From the NCBI GenBank assembly GCA_964505325.1, contig CAZDHT010000020.1, positions 1 to 36,502 of the forward strand: a stretch of 36,502 nucleotides of DNA, written 5' to 3'. The translations under genes and the position numbers were made by a program. Shown here piece by piece: positions 1 through 6,803 of the stretch. Origin of the DNA: CAZDHT01 sp964505325. GTDB lineage: Bacteria > Planctomycetota > PUPC01. The notes below the pieces were generated by a model. It saw only the letters and a program-made list of their open reading frames with translations. It did no database searches and was not told the origin of the DNA. How positions within the stretch are numbered: the stretch's first letter is position 1; every line of letters begins with the position of its first letter.

Positions 1-147
1 GGGATCCAGGCGGGAGGCCTTCCAGGCCGGATAGAAGCCGAAGAAGATGCCCACGGTCGCCGAGACTACCACCGAGGCGATTATCGCCGGCATTGAGGCC
101 TCGGTGGGCCAGTGCATCACCGATCGCACCATGATCGACGCGCCGAT
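1..147 (-). CDS. MacB/FtsX-type ABC transporter permease, C-terminal fragment (partial)
   Basis: Read on the minus strand from about 147 down to base 1, the DNA encodes GASIM, then a helix-like stretch, then GIFFGFYPAWKASRLDP. This is the last transmembrane helix and cytoplasmic tail signature of MacB-type permeases, in which a GWP-like turn precedes the final helix and the tail ends in a YPAxKAxxLDPIEALR motif. The window edge removes the last residues. Upstream of the GAS residues (plus-strand positions above about 147) the predicted residues no longer resemble the preceding glycine-rich helix of the family, so the gene is cut there. The family exports peptides, antibiotics or lipoproteins with an ATPase partner, which is not visible here. 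The cut may be a phage insertion, a deletion or an assembly chimera. Confidence 0.7.
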   Translation of the reverse strand, partial: MGASIMVRSVMHWPTEASMPAIIASVVVSATVGIFFGFYPAWKASRLDP

Positions 148-244
148 GGGCGATGACGGCTGGCCCATCCTCCACCGCCAGACCGTCACGGTCGGCGGGC
201 TCCCGGAACTGGACCGGATTCACCGTCGGCAGCGCGCCGCGTGA
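148..244 (+). other. Unassigned end of an open frame upstream of the portal gene
   Basis: A plus-strand frame runs from the permease junction to a TGA at 242-244, with residues including GWPILHRQTVTVGGLPEL. In this phage gene order the large terminase subunit would normally precede the portal, so this could be its last residues or those of another phage gene. I recognise no motif, and most of the same frame further left overlaps the minus-strand permease fragment. Confidence 0.2.
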
Positions 245-250
245 CCGATC

Positions 251-316
251 AGACACTGATCAGCACTGACAAGCACTGATTCCAGTCAGTCCGGATCAGT
301 GCAAATCAGTGTCGAG
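251..316. repeat. Facing decamer arrays, CACTGAY family
   Basis: From 251 the bases fall into exact ten-base units. The first three (251-280) each carry CACTGAT or CACTGAC at the same offset. They are followed by AGTCAGT and two copies of ATCAGTG, the reverse complement of the same word. The element is therefore two short arrays facing each other around about 282, and it fills almost the whole space between the preceding stop (244) and the portal gene. The purine-rich GAGAAGGAGAAG ribosome-binding region follows directly. Confidence 0.75.
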
Positions 317-327
317 AAGGAGAAGAC

Positions 328-1623
328 ATGCAGCTTCCGGAATCCATCTGGCAGCTTCCGTACGACGTGCGCGGCCAGGTGCTGCGCTTCGCCGCAGAAG
401 TCGATGCGCAGACCCGCCGCCCGCCGCTCGGCGAACGGACCCGCCATTCGCGCCCGTTCATCACCGCGGTCACGGCGGCGTACGTCGGGGCGTACAACCC
501 GACACAGGTCGGCGTGGAGGTGAAGAAGCGGATGCGGCTCGATCCGCAGGTCGCGCTGGGGCTGGCAGCGATCAAGGCGCCGGTGATGAACGTCACCCGT
601 GACGGGGCGTGGTGGATCGAGGGCGGGAGCGACGAAATCCGCGACCTCGTGTCCGATCTGGTCCGGCCGTTGATCCGGGCGCTGTTCCGGAGCTGCCTCA
701 ACGCGGTCGAGTTCGGCCACCAGGCGCACGAAAAGGTCTGGGAACTGCGGACCGTTCCAGGCGGGACGTTCTACGCCTATCGAAAGCTGAAGGACCTGGA
801 GCCGGGGACGTTCGAGCTCTTTGCCGACGAGAACGGCCGCTACGCCGGGCTCAAGCAGCCGCACATGGACAAGCCCATCCCCCCGGCCAAGACGTTCGTG
901 ATGACGCTCAACAAGGAGTGGGGGAACCTCTACGGCCGCGGGCGGCTCGACGCCTGCTACGAGCCGTGGTACTGGTCGTCCATCATCTACCTGTTCGCCA
1001 ACCGGTACTTCGAGCGGAAAGCGGACCCGGTGATGAAGGCCTACGGGCCGCCCGAGATGCGGCTCAACCCGGAGACCGGCGCCGAGGAGCACGCCCTCGA
1101 CTCGCTGAACACGACGCTTGCGTCGCTCCGCAGCTCGGGCTCGATCGCGCTGCCCGACGAACGGGACGAGCACGGCAACCGCCGATGGGACGTCGAGTAC
1201 CTGCTCGACGACCAGCGCGGCGAGATGTTCAAGAGCTACCTGGAACACCTCGATGCGAAGAAGCTGCGGGCGCTGTTCGTCCCGGAGCGGTCGCTCACGC
1301 AGGATGGTTCGGTCGGCAGCCACGCCGCGGCGCGGCAGTACGCCGACACGTTCCTGCTGATGGAGGCGGGGCTCTTGCAGGACATCGTCGGCCAGGTCAA
1401 TGAATTCGTGATCCAGCCGCTGGTCGAGCTGAACTTCGGACGGGCTGTGGATGAGGGAGTTCGGCTGGCGACCAGCGGCATCAGTCGGCAGAACGAGGAG
1501 ATCCTGGCGGACGTGCTGCGGCTGGCCGTCGAGGCGGAGAAGAGCGGCGGCAAGACCGCCGAGCTGATCGACCGGCTGAAGCTGCTCGAGCAACTCAACG
1601 TGCCGGTAAGAACAAGTGTGTAG
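328..1623 (+). CDS. Phage portal protein, Mu gp29-like (DUF935)
   Basis: The 431-residue product resembles the Mu gp29/DUF935 portal family, the dodecameric ring at the capsid vertex through which DNA enters and leaves and to which the tail attaches. Supporting features are the length, an N-terminal segment ending in VGVEVKKRMRLDPQVALGL, the central wing-like region with KEWGNLYGRGRLDACYEPWY (about residues 193-212), the YFERKADPVMKAYGPP segment, and an SHAAARQYADTFLLMEAGLL helix near residues 330-350. The ATG at 328 follows an AGAAGGAGAAG ribosome site. A protease, decoration protein and capsid gene follow in the same direction, the expected order for a head-morphogenesis operon. The terminase normally found upstream is absent. 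Confidence 0.85.
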   Translation: MQLPESIWQLPYDVRGQVLRFAAEVDAQTRRPPLGERTRHSRPFITAVTAAYVGAYNPTQVGVEVKKRMRLDPQVALGLAAIKAPVMNVTRDGAWWIEGGSDEIRDLVSDLVRPLIRALFRSCLNAVEFGHQAHEKVWELRTVPGGTFYAYRKLKDLEPGTFELFADENGRYAGLKQPHMDKPIPPAKTFVMTLNKEWGNLYGRGRLDACYEPWYWSSIIYLFANRYFERKADPVMKAYGPPEMRLNPETGAEEHALDSLNTTLASLRSSGSIALPDERDEHGNRRWDVEYLLDDQRGEMFKSYLEHLDAKKLRALFVPERSLTQDGSVGSHAAARQYADTFLLMEAGLLQDIVGQVNEFVIQPLVELNFGRAVDEGVRLATSGISRQNEEILADVLRLAVEAEKSGGKTAELIDRLKLLEQLNVPVRTSV

Positions 1624-1641
1624 AACGGGAGCAACCCTGAC

Positions 1642-2613
1642 ATGAAGAACGTGAACGACGTCTACTGGCTGGTCAATCCCGACGACGGGGCAATCGCGCT
1701 GGATGCGGCGCAGAAGTTCTGGAAGGAGCTGATCCGCGAGGGCAGGTGGACGAACCCGCGGGCGGCCTTCACGCTGCAAGTGGATCGCGGCCGGCTCGAA
1801 CGATGGAAACACAACTTCGACCAGATGCTCGACGCGGGCATCAAGGTGCCCCTGCCCTGGGGCCACAGCTATGACCCGCGCGACAACGCCGGCTTCCTCG
1901 AGGAACTCGAACTCCGCGACGGCGACCCCACCGGGGCGGGCCTCTGGGGCCTGCTCAACATCCCGAACGATGACGACGCCGCCCGGCTCGGCAAGACCGT
2001 CTCCGCCGTCTCCGTCTCCATCAACCCCAGCTTCGTCGACGGCTCCGGCCGCGACTGGGGCGAGGTCATCGAGCACGTCGCACTCACCAACTACCCCGTC
2101 GTGACCGACCAGGGAGAGTTCATCCAGGCGGCCACGGAGGAGGGAGAGTCGAAGCGGGCGATCATGTTGGAGCTGGCCTCTCCTGTAGCCGGCCTCGATG
2201 AGGCCGGAAACGTGGCCACCGGCCCCGGCCACAGCACGGAGCCCGAATCCGAAAACTTGCAGCTCGAAACCCGAAACTCGGAACTCAACGTCCGGCTCTA
2301 CCAGCTCGAACGCGAGCGGGCGGAGCGCGAGGTCGACGACGCGATGCGGTTCGGCAAGTTCACCCGGCCCGCCGCGGAGGCGCTGCGACAACTCCTCACG
2401 GCGGGGGTGGCGGCCAGGTATTCGTTCGACACCGCCGGCGCGGACATCGCCGGACTGGCACACGACATCATCGCCAACACGCCGCCCGGCGCCGCGGTCG
2501 ACATGACCGAGCACACGCGGCTGCGCCCGATGCCGGACCCGTCCGGCCCCGCGATGACCGACGCCCGCGCGGCGAAACTGGCGCGAGAGAACAGGGAACT
2601 GGCGGGAGTGTGA
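1642..2613 (+). CDS. Phage head maturation protease/scaffold, Mu gpI-like
   Basis: The 323-residue product has two parts. Residues about 1-165 resemble the Mu I-type prohead protease: a PLPWGHSYDPRDNAGFLEEL region (candidate catalytic His-Ser), a GLWGLLN strand, and the hallmark pattern VSVSINPSF followed by IEHVALTNYPVV. Residues about 215-323 are charged and helical (LYQLERERAEREVDDAMRF), as expected for a scaffold that is digested during capsid maturation. Between them (about residues 180-216) the coding DNA consists of two GC hairpins and a GAA/CCGAA-rich repeat tract, so the linker looks repeat-derived. The gene sits between portal and decoration genes. Catalytic residues are assigned by resemblance only. 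Confidence 0.7.
   Translation: MKNVNDVYWLVNPDDGAIALDAAQKFWKELIREGRWTNPRAAFTLQVDRGRLERWKHNFDQMLDAGIKVPLPWGHSYDPRDNAGFLEELELRDGDPTGAGLWGLLNIPNDDDAARLGKTVSAVSVSINPSFVDGSGRDWGEVIEHVALTNYPVVTDQGEFIQAATEEGESKRAIMLELASPVAGLDEAGNVATGPGHSTEPESENLQLETRNSELNVRLYQLERERAEREVDDAMRFGKFTRPAAEALRQLLTAGVAARYSFDTAGADIAGLAHDIIANTPPGAAVDMTEHTRLRPMPDPSGPAMTDARAAKLARENRELAGV
2184..2290. repeat. Hairpins and CGAA-rich tract inside the protease gene
   Basis: CCGGCCTC (2189-2196) pairs with GAGGCCGG (2200-2207) across a GAT loop. GTGGCC (2212-2217) pairs with GGCCAC (2227-2232). Next comes a tract of CCGAATCCGAAAAC, CTCGAAACCCGAAACTCGG and similar words (2242-2284), close in wording to the intergenic inverted repeat at 4270-4393. 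All of it is open in the protease frame and forms the link between protease and scaffold domains. Confidence 0.55.
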
Positions 2614-2664
2614 AGAACTGACCGCAGAGATGGCAGAGGACCCGACCAAGTAAGGAGGAAGAAC

Positions 2665-3063
2665 ATGACGTATCGAATCGGACTGGGCAGCACGGTTTCG
2701 GCGGACCCCTCGGAGATCCGCTTCACAGACCACGGCCGCGAGTCGGTGATAGGGATCGTGATCGACTCGACGGCGCTTGACAGCGGCAACTCGCCGACCA
2801 CCACGCTCCGCAAGGGGCTGGTCCTCGGCAAGGTCACCGCCACGGACAAGTACAAGGAGTACGACCCCAGCGCGTCAGACGGCACCGAGACCGCCAGGGT
2901 GATCCTGGACGACGAGGTCGGTCTGCTCGACGACACAGGGGCTGCGGCCGACACCGAGGCGCTCGGCGCGTTCCGAGGCGATTTCGTCGCCGGCGCGCTG
3001 ATCGGCCTCGACAGCGGCGCCAAGGCCGACCTCACGCAGTGCGCGTTCGACGAAGATATCTGA
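2665..3063 (+). CDS. Phage head decoration protein, lambda gpD-like
   Basis: The 132-residue protein matches the head decoration family (lambda gpD type, PF02924), which binds the three-fold axes of the expanded capsid and stabilises it against DNA pressure. The visible signature is the LRKGLVLGKVTATDKYKEYD strand region (about residues 49-68), followed by a D/A-rich turn and TARVILDDEVGLLDD. Length and position immediately before the major capsid gene fit the family. The ATG at 2665 is preceded by AAGGAGGAAGAAC, a strong ribosome-binding site, consistent with the high copy number of decoration proteins. The stop at 3061-3063 abuts the nonamer repeat upstream of the capsid gene. Confidence 0.8.
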   Translation: MTYRIGLGSTVSADPSEIRFTDHGRESVIGIVIDSTALDSGNSPTTTLRKGLVLGKVTATDKYKEYDPSASDGTETARVILDDEVGLLDDTGAAADTEALGAFRGDFVAGALIGLDSGAKADLTQCAFDEDI

Positions 3064-3089
3064 TAGGTCCTATAAGACCTATACGACCT
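3063..3089. repeat. Three tandem nonamers, ATANGNCCT family, upstream of the capsid gene
   Basis: ATAGGTCCT, ATAAGACCT and ATACGACCT follow one another with exact nine-base period, starting at the last base of the decoration gene stop codon. They occupy most of the gap before the capsid ribosome site (AAAAGGAGAA). A second array of the same consensus lies at 9511-9537. Confidence 0.7.
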
Positions 3090-3111
3090 ATTTCTGAAAA
3101 GGAGAACACCC

Positions 3112-4265
3112 ATGCCTTCCTTTGGCGAACTGGACGTTCTGAACTACCAGGTGATGACCAAGACGGTCGACGAGNNNNNNNNNNNNNNNNNNNNNNNNNN
3201 NNNNNNNNNNNNNNNNNNNNNNNNNNNNNNNNNNNNNNNNNNNNNNNNNNNNNNNNNNNNNNNNNNNNNNNNNNCTTTGGCGAACTGGACGTTCTGAACT
3301 ACCAGGTGATGACCAAGACGGTCGACGAGTTCGAGCACCCGAACCTGGTGCTCACCTCGCGGTTCCCCGACGAGATCATCGACGGCATCCAGGCGCGGTG
3401 GGACGTGCTGAAGCCGTCGCGGCAGAAGGCCGGGTTCCGCGTGCCCAACCAGGCCGCCTCGAAGCTCGACCTGATGAGCGTCGACACCAAGAGCGCCACC
3501 TGCCTCCTGATGAACCTCGAGAAGGCGCTCGACGAGGGAGCGCTCGGCTGGCTGCGCGAGCCGGGCACGGCGGAGCAGAACAACGCCCGCGCGCTCATCA
3601 CCCGCGAGCAGGCGGACCTGGAGGCGCGGATCGCCTACACGGTCGAGTGGGCCGTCTCGCAGGCGCTCAGCGGGACGCTCACCTGCCAGATCGGCGGGGT
3701 GAACCGGAGCATCGACTACGGGGTCGATTCGTCGCACAAGCCCACCGCATCGGCGAGCTGGGCAACCACGACGACTGACATCCCCGACGACGTGGGCGCC
3801 TGGGCCGAGCTGATCGAGAAGGACTCGGGCTACGCCGCGGCCGACGCCTACGTGAACCGCAACACGATGGCGTACATCATCAAGAACACCAAGGTGCAGA
3901 ACCTGCTGGGGCAGGGGACCGTCCGCGAGCAGGTCGCCGAGTCGGGCTACATCACGCACTTCATGGGGCTGGACTGGCACGTATACAACGCGGGCTACAT
4001 CGACGCGAATGGCGACTTCCAGCGGTTTGTCCCGGACGACACGGTCGTGATCCTGCCGCGCGAGAACGCCTTCGGGCGGCTCCAGCTCGGCAGCCAGATG
4101 ATCCCCGCGGGGAACGGCTCGAACGACCTGGTCAAGGTCTATGGGGCGTTCAGCTACGCCGTCGTCCAGACCAACCCGCCGGGCGTCAATCTGTACGTGG
4201 GCAAGAACTTCCTGCCCGTTCTCGTGCTGCCCGACGCAGTCGTGTATGCCGACGTGACGCCGTAG
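3112..4265 (+). CDS. Phage major capsid protein, lambda E-like (interrupted by assembly gap)
   Basis: The protein begins MPSFGELDVLNYQVMTKTVD at 3112, behind an AAAAGGAGAACACC ribosome site, and ends at the TAG 4263-4265. It resembles the lambda E-type capsid family: an N-terminal arm, PDEIIDGIQARWDVLKPSRQ, a central AWAELIEKDSGYAAADAYVN helix and the C-terminal LYVGKNFLPVLVLPDAVVYA segment. As written, the gene contains 100 N and a repeated 55 bp, and its length is not a multiple of three. Removing 155 bases (the N run plus one 55-bp copy) restores one open frame of 332 residues, the expected size for the family. The capsid shell role follows from family and gene order. Confidence 0.82.
3175..3274. 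other. Scaffold gap of 100 N, probably spurious
   Basis: The 55 bases before the run (3120-3174) are identical to the 55 bases after it (3275-3329). The natural reading is that two contigs overlap by 55 bp and were joined with a default 100-N gap. Closing it leaves the capsid gene in frame. Confidence 0.9.
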
Positions 4266-4269
4266 GGCG

Positions 4270-4393
4270 AAGCACGAAACGCGAATCTCGAAATCCGAAA
4301 CAAATCCGAATGGCCAAGACTCAAGACGCCTATCGCGTGGCGGTCTTGGTCATTCGGACTTCGGATTTCGGGTTTGTTTCGGGCTTCGTGCTT
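4270..4393. repeat. Long imperfect inverted repeat, 51-nt arms
   Basis: The left arm (4270-4320) starts AAGCACGAA and ends TCCGAATGGCCAAGAC. The right arm (4343-4393), read on the other strand, starts AAGCACGAA and ends TCCGAATGACCAAGAC, with CGAAATCCGAA words between. The loop is 22 nt. The element sits between the capsid and glycosyltransferase genes and could form a cruciform or an RNA hairpin that separates their expression. A further CGGATTTCGGATTTGTG follows the right arm and contains the GTG start of the next gene. Confidence 0.8.
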
Positions 4394-4407
4394 CGGATTT
4401 CGGATTT

Positions 4408-6480
4408 GTGAGGTGGCAGGTGCGGATCTTGGTGACAAGACGAAGCGGCGGGTTGGGCGACGTGGTGTGCATGCTGCCGGCCATTGCGGCCCTCCGGGCC
4501 AGGTACCCGGACGCACGTCTCGACGTGGCGCTGCCCGTCGAGTATGCGGAGTTGCTTCGTTCGCGGCTCGACGGCGCTCGGGTGATTGCGTGCGACTACC
4601 GCAAGTTCCGCCCGCGCTGGCGGCGCATCCTGGCGGCCCGGTATGACCTCACATTCGACCTGTCAGGGCCTGACGTACGGGCCGACGCAGGGTGTTCGCC
4701 TGCACGTGCAGGCGAACACCCTGCCGCTGCCGTGAGCGGCTGGGAATCGAACCGCATCGAGCACTTCGCCCACATCTGCGGCGTTTGGCCGGGCGCGACG
4801 AAGATGCAATGTCCCACGTGGGACACTGAATTCGCGCGGGACCTCGTGCCGCACCTCGCGCTCACCCAGGCCGAGCGGGCGTGGGCGCGGAACTGGCTGG
4901 CGGAACGCGGGATCGGCCTCGGCGAGCGCCCGGTCGTCTGCCTGCATTTGAAGTCCGCTTCTTCACGGAAGGACTGGCCGCTCGACAAGTTCGGCGAGCT
5001 GGCGCGGCGGCTGATAGATCGCGATGTGCGAGTGGTCGCGCTCGAGAAATCTCTTCGGCTCGACACACCCGGCATCGTCGGCGCCTGCGGGCTCAGCCTG
5101 CCGCGCGCGGCGGCGCTGATCGCTGCGTGCGACGTGCTGGTCGGGCCGGACAGCGGCCCGATGCATCTCGCCGCGGCGGTCGGCACGCCGTGTGTCGCGC
5201 TGTTCGGGCCGACCAATCCGCACGTGGTGCTGAAGCACTACGCCGCCACGCACTGCTGGATCTGGCGCCCCAACGTCGCTGATATCGGGACCGACGAGGT
5301 GCTCGCCAAGGTGGAAGAACTGCTGCACCCCGACGACCGCCCCGCTGCGGCGCGCGTCAGGACGACGGTCCGCAATCCACAATCCGAAATCCGCAACGGG
5401 AAGATCCTGTTCGTCTCGGACAAGGTGTATCCGGCGGCACCGGGCGGGGCCGAAATCAGCATGCACCGTTTGCTGGATCACCTGGGGCGGAATGGTTTCG
5501 AGACGCAGACGCGCACTTGGCAGAAGCATTCGAAGCGCGATCTGGGCGAGCTCATCCGCTCGGCCGATCCGGATTGGGTGTTTACCCAGCTGCGTGTTGC
5601 GCCGGACGTAGTCCGCGAGGCGAAGCGTCAGGGGCGCAGGGCTGCCGTGTTCGTGTGCAGTCTGGGCGAGCACGTCTGCAATTATCGCAAGGACGGGCTT
5701 CACGCCTGGATCGAGACGGGCGGCCGTGCCGAGCCGTCGACCTGTTCGCTCGGCTGCATGCGGCGGCGACGCGATGCCAACGTCCAGCGAGAGATGTTCC
5801 GCTCCGCCGACCTGGTCTCGTGCAACTCGGACTACACGCGTCGGGTGATCGAGCGGGTGTTCGGGCGCCGCGCGATCATCCAGTACCCGCTGATTGCCGG
5901 GCCGACGCGCCCCGGTGTCCGGGTCCACCGCTACCTGACGGCCATCCGGCCGGCCGCTGGCAACGGACGGAGAGTGTTCGAGCGCCTGGTGCGGCTGCTT
6001 GACGACCGCGAGTTTCTGGTCGTCGGCGGCGGGACGCTCGACGTGCCGTGGGAGCGCGTCGCCCACCTGCCCGCCGCGGTGAACACGAACGAGGTATATC
6101 GTTCGACGCGGATCCTGCTTCAGCCGGCGGTGGATGCCGAGTGCTTCGGCCGCGCCGTCGCCGAGGCGGCGGCGTTCGGAATCCCGTCCGTGGTCAGCCG
6201 CCAGGGCGGGTTGCCCGAGGCGCTGGGGCCCGGCGGGCTGGCGGTGGATGAGTTCGACAACCCCGAGGAATGGGTGCGGGCTGTCCAGGAGGTGGAGAGG
6301 GACTACAAGCGCTACTCGAGGCTGGCGCTGGAGCACTCGAAGGAGTTCCGCAGCATCGATGCCGTCCTCGGGGCGTTGAGGGCCGCAGGGATCGGCCGAG
6401 CGTCGCGGGACGAGCTGGCCCGGCTCTCCAGGGAACACAATCGAATCGCGGCCGACGTGCTGCGCCGCGCCGCCGCATAA
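4408..6480 (+). CDS. Two-domain glycosyltransferase (GT9 fused to GT4/GT1-like)
   Basis: The 690-residue protein joins two glycosyltransferases. Residues 1 to about 315 are GT9 (heptosyltransferase-like): GGLGDVVCMLPAIAALR at the N-terminus, KDWPLDKFGELARRL, and the VGPDSGPMHLAAAVGTPCVA nucleotide-sugar site near 245. Residues about 330-690 are GT4/GT1-like: VYPAAPGGAEISMHRL, and an E-x7-E pair at Glu578 and Glu586 in ECFGRAVAEAAAFGIPSVVS. The linker (about 322-330, RNPQSEIRN) is encoded by a repeat tract. Transfer of sugars to capsid, tail or host surface polysaccharide is inferred. It lies within the phage structural cluster, after the capsid gene. The start used is GTG 4408, in the preceding repeat; GTG 4420 is an alternative. 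A 38-bp perfect palindrome is read through at residues 94-106. Confidence 0.8.
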   Translation: MRWQVRILVTRRSGGLGDVVCMLPAIAALRARYPDARLDVALPVEYAELLRSRLDGARVIACDYRKFRPRWRRILAARYDLTFDLSGPDVRADAGCSPARAGEHPAAAVSGWESNRIEHFAHICGVWPGATKMQCPTWDTEFARDLVPHLALTQAERAWARNWLAERGIGLGERPVVCLHLKSASSRKDWPLDKFGELARRLIDRDVRVVALEKSLRLDTPGIVGACGLSLPRAAALIAACDVLVGPDSGPMHLAAAVGTPCVALFGPTNPHVVLKHYAATHCWIWRPNVADIGTDEVLAKVEELLHPDDRPAAARVRTTVRNPQSEIRNGKILFVSDKVYPAAPGGAEISMHRLLDHLGRNGFETQTRTWQKHSKRDLGELIRSADPDWVFTQLRVAPDVVREAKRQGRRAAVFVCSLGEHVCNYRKDGLHAWIETGGRAEPSTCSLGCMRRRRDANVQREMFRSADLVSCNSDYTRRVIERVFGRRAIIQYPLIAGPTRPGVRVHRYLTAIRPAAGNGRRVFERLVRLLDDREFLVVGGGTLDVPWERVAHLPAAVNTNEVYRSTRILLQPAVDAECFGRAVAEAAAFGIPSVVSRQGGLPEALGPGGLAVDEFDNPEEWVRAVQEVERDYKRYSRLALEHSKEFRSIDAVLGALRAAGIGRASRDELARLSREHNRIAADVLRRAAA
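4687..4724. repeat. Perfect 38-bp palindrome inside the glycosyltransferase gene
   Basis: The left half is GCAGGGTGTTCGCCTGCAC and the right half is its exact reverse complement, centred between 4705 and 4706. It is read in frame as residues around GCSPARAGEHP, between the GT9 DLSGPD strand and the NRIEHFA helix, where the family has a variable loop. A second short hairpin, GCCGCT with AGCGGC, follows at 4723-4740. Confidence 0.85.
4810..4825. repeat. Perfect 16-bp palindrome TGTCCCACGTGGGACA
   Basis: The palindrome lies in frame in the GT9 domain, about 85 bp after the 38-bp palindrome. It has the same plan as the near-palindrome at 10000-10017 (TGTCCCA, two central bases, TGG-ACA), so the two may be one family. 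Confidence 0.65.
5371..5396. repeat. AATCC-word repeat forming the glycosyltransferase linker
   Basis: CGCAATCCA, CAATCCGA and AATCCGCAAC follow one another with a period of about eight bases. They use the same words as the inverted repeat at 4270-4393. They encode RNPQSEIRN, exactly between the two glycosyltransferase domains. Confidence 0.65.
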
Positions 6481-6496
6481 CACAAGGAGGAACCCA

Positions 6497-6781
6497 ATGA
6501 GCGGGATCGAAATCGTCACCGTGATCAGTGGCATCCTGAACATCCTGGGCGCCATTGCCGGCGTCATCGGCTGCAAGCGGCACAAGAAGATCAAGGAAAT
6601 GGCCCAGCGGGTCGAGCGCGTCGGCGAGGCTGTCATCCAGGGCGTGGAAACCTGCGAGAAGGTCCTCGGTTCCGAAGACGCGAAGCAGGTCAAGCGCTCG
6701 GTGCAAGCCGTGGCCGAGGCGGCCGGGGTCGAAGGCTGGCTGCACGGATGGCTCGTCAAGCTGGGGCTGGCGAAGAAGTGA
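6497..6781 (+). CDS. Small phage protein with N-terminal membrane segment (holin-like candidate)
   Basis: This 94-residue protein has a short leader, one hydrophobic segment (IVTVISGILNILGAIAGVIG, about residues 5-24), then a basic KRHKKIK stop-transfer patch, an amphipathic helical stretch (MAQRVERVGEAVIQGVETC) and a Lys-rich tail. A strong CAAGGAGGAACCC ribosome site precedes the ATG. One membrane segment, small size and position between structural genes and another small coiled-coil/membrane protein would suit a holin-type or membrane-anchored phage accessory protein. I recognise no family, and the lytic role is only a suggestion. Confidence 0.5.
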   Translation: MSGIEIVTVISGILNILGAIAGVIGCKRHKKIKEMAQRVERVGEAVIQGVETCEKVLGSEDAKQVKRSVQAVAEAAGVEGWLHGWLVKLGLAKK

Positions 6782-6803
6782 CCCGAGACCGTGGGGACGC
6801 GTG

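Noticed and set aside
286..2733. Very long minus-strand open frame (about 815 codons) opposite the portal and protease genes
   Set aside because: It is rich in Arg, Val, Gly and Leu with no domain, and it is exactly antisense to well-supported phage genes. High-GC DNA commonly gives such mirror frames.
4963..6759. Long minus-strand frame (about 598 codons) opposite the glycosyltransferase
   Set aside because: It lacks recognisable domains, and the plus-strand glycosyltransferase motifs are clear.
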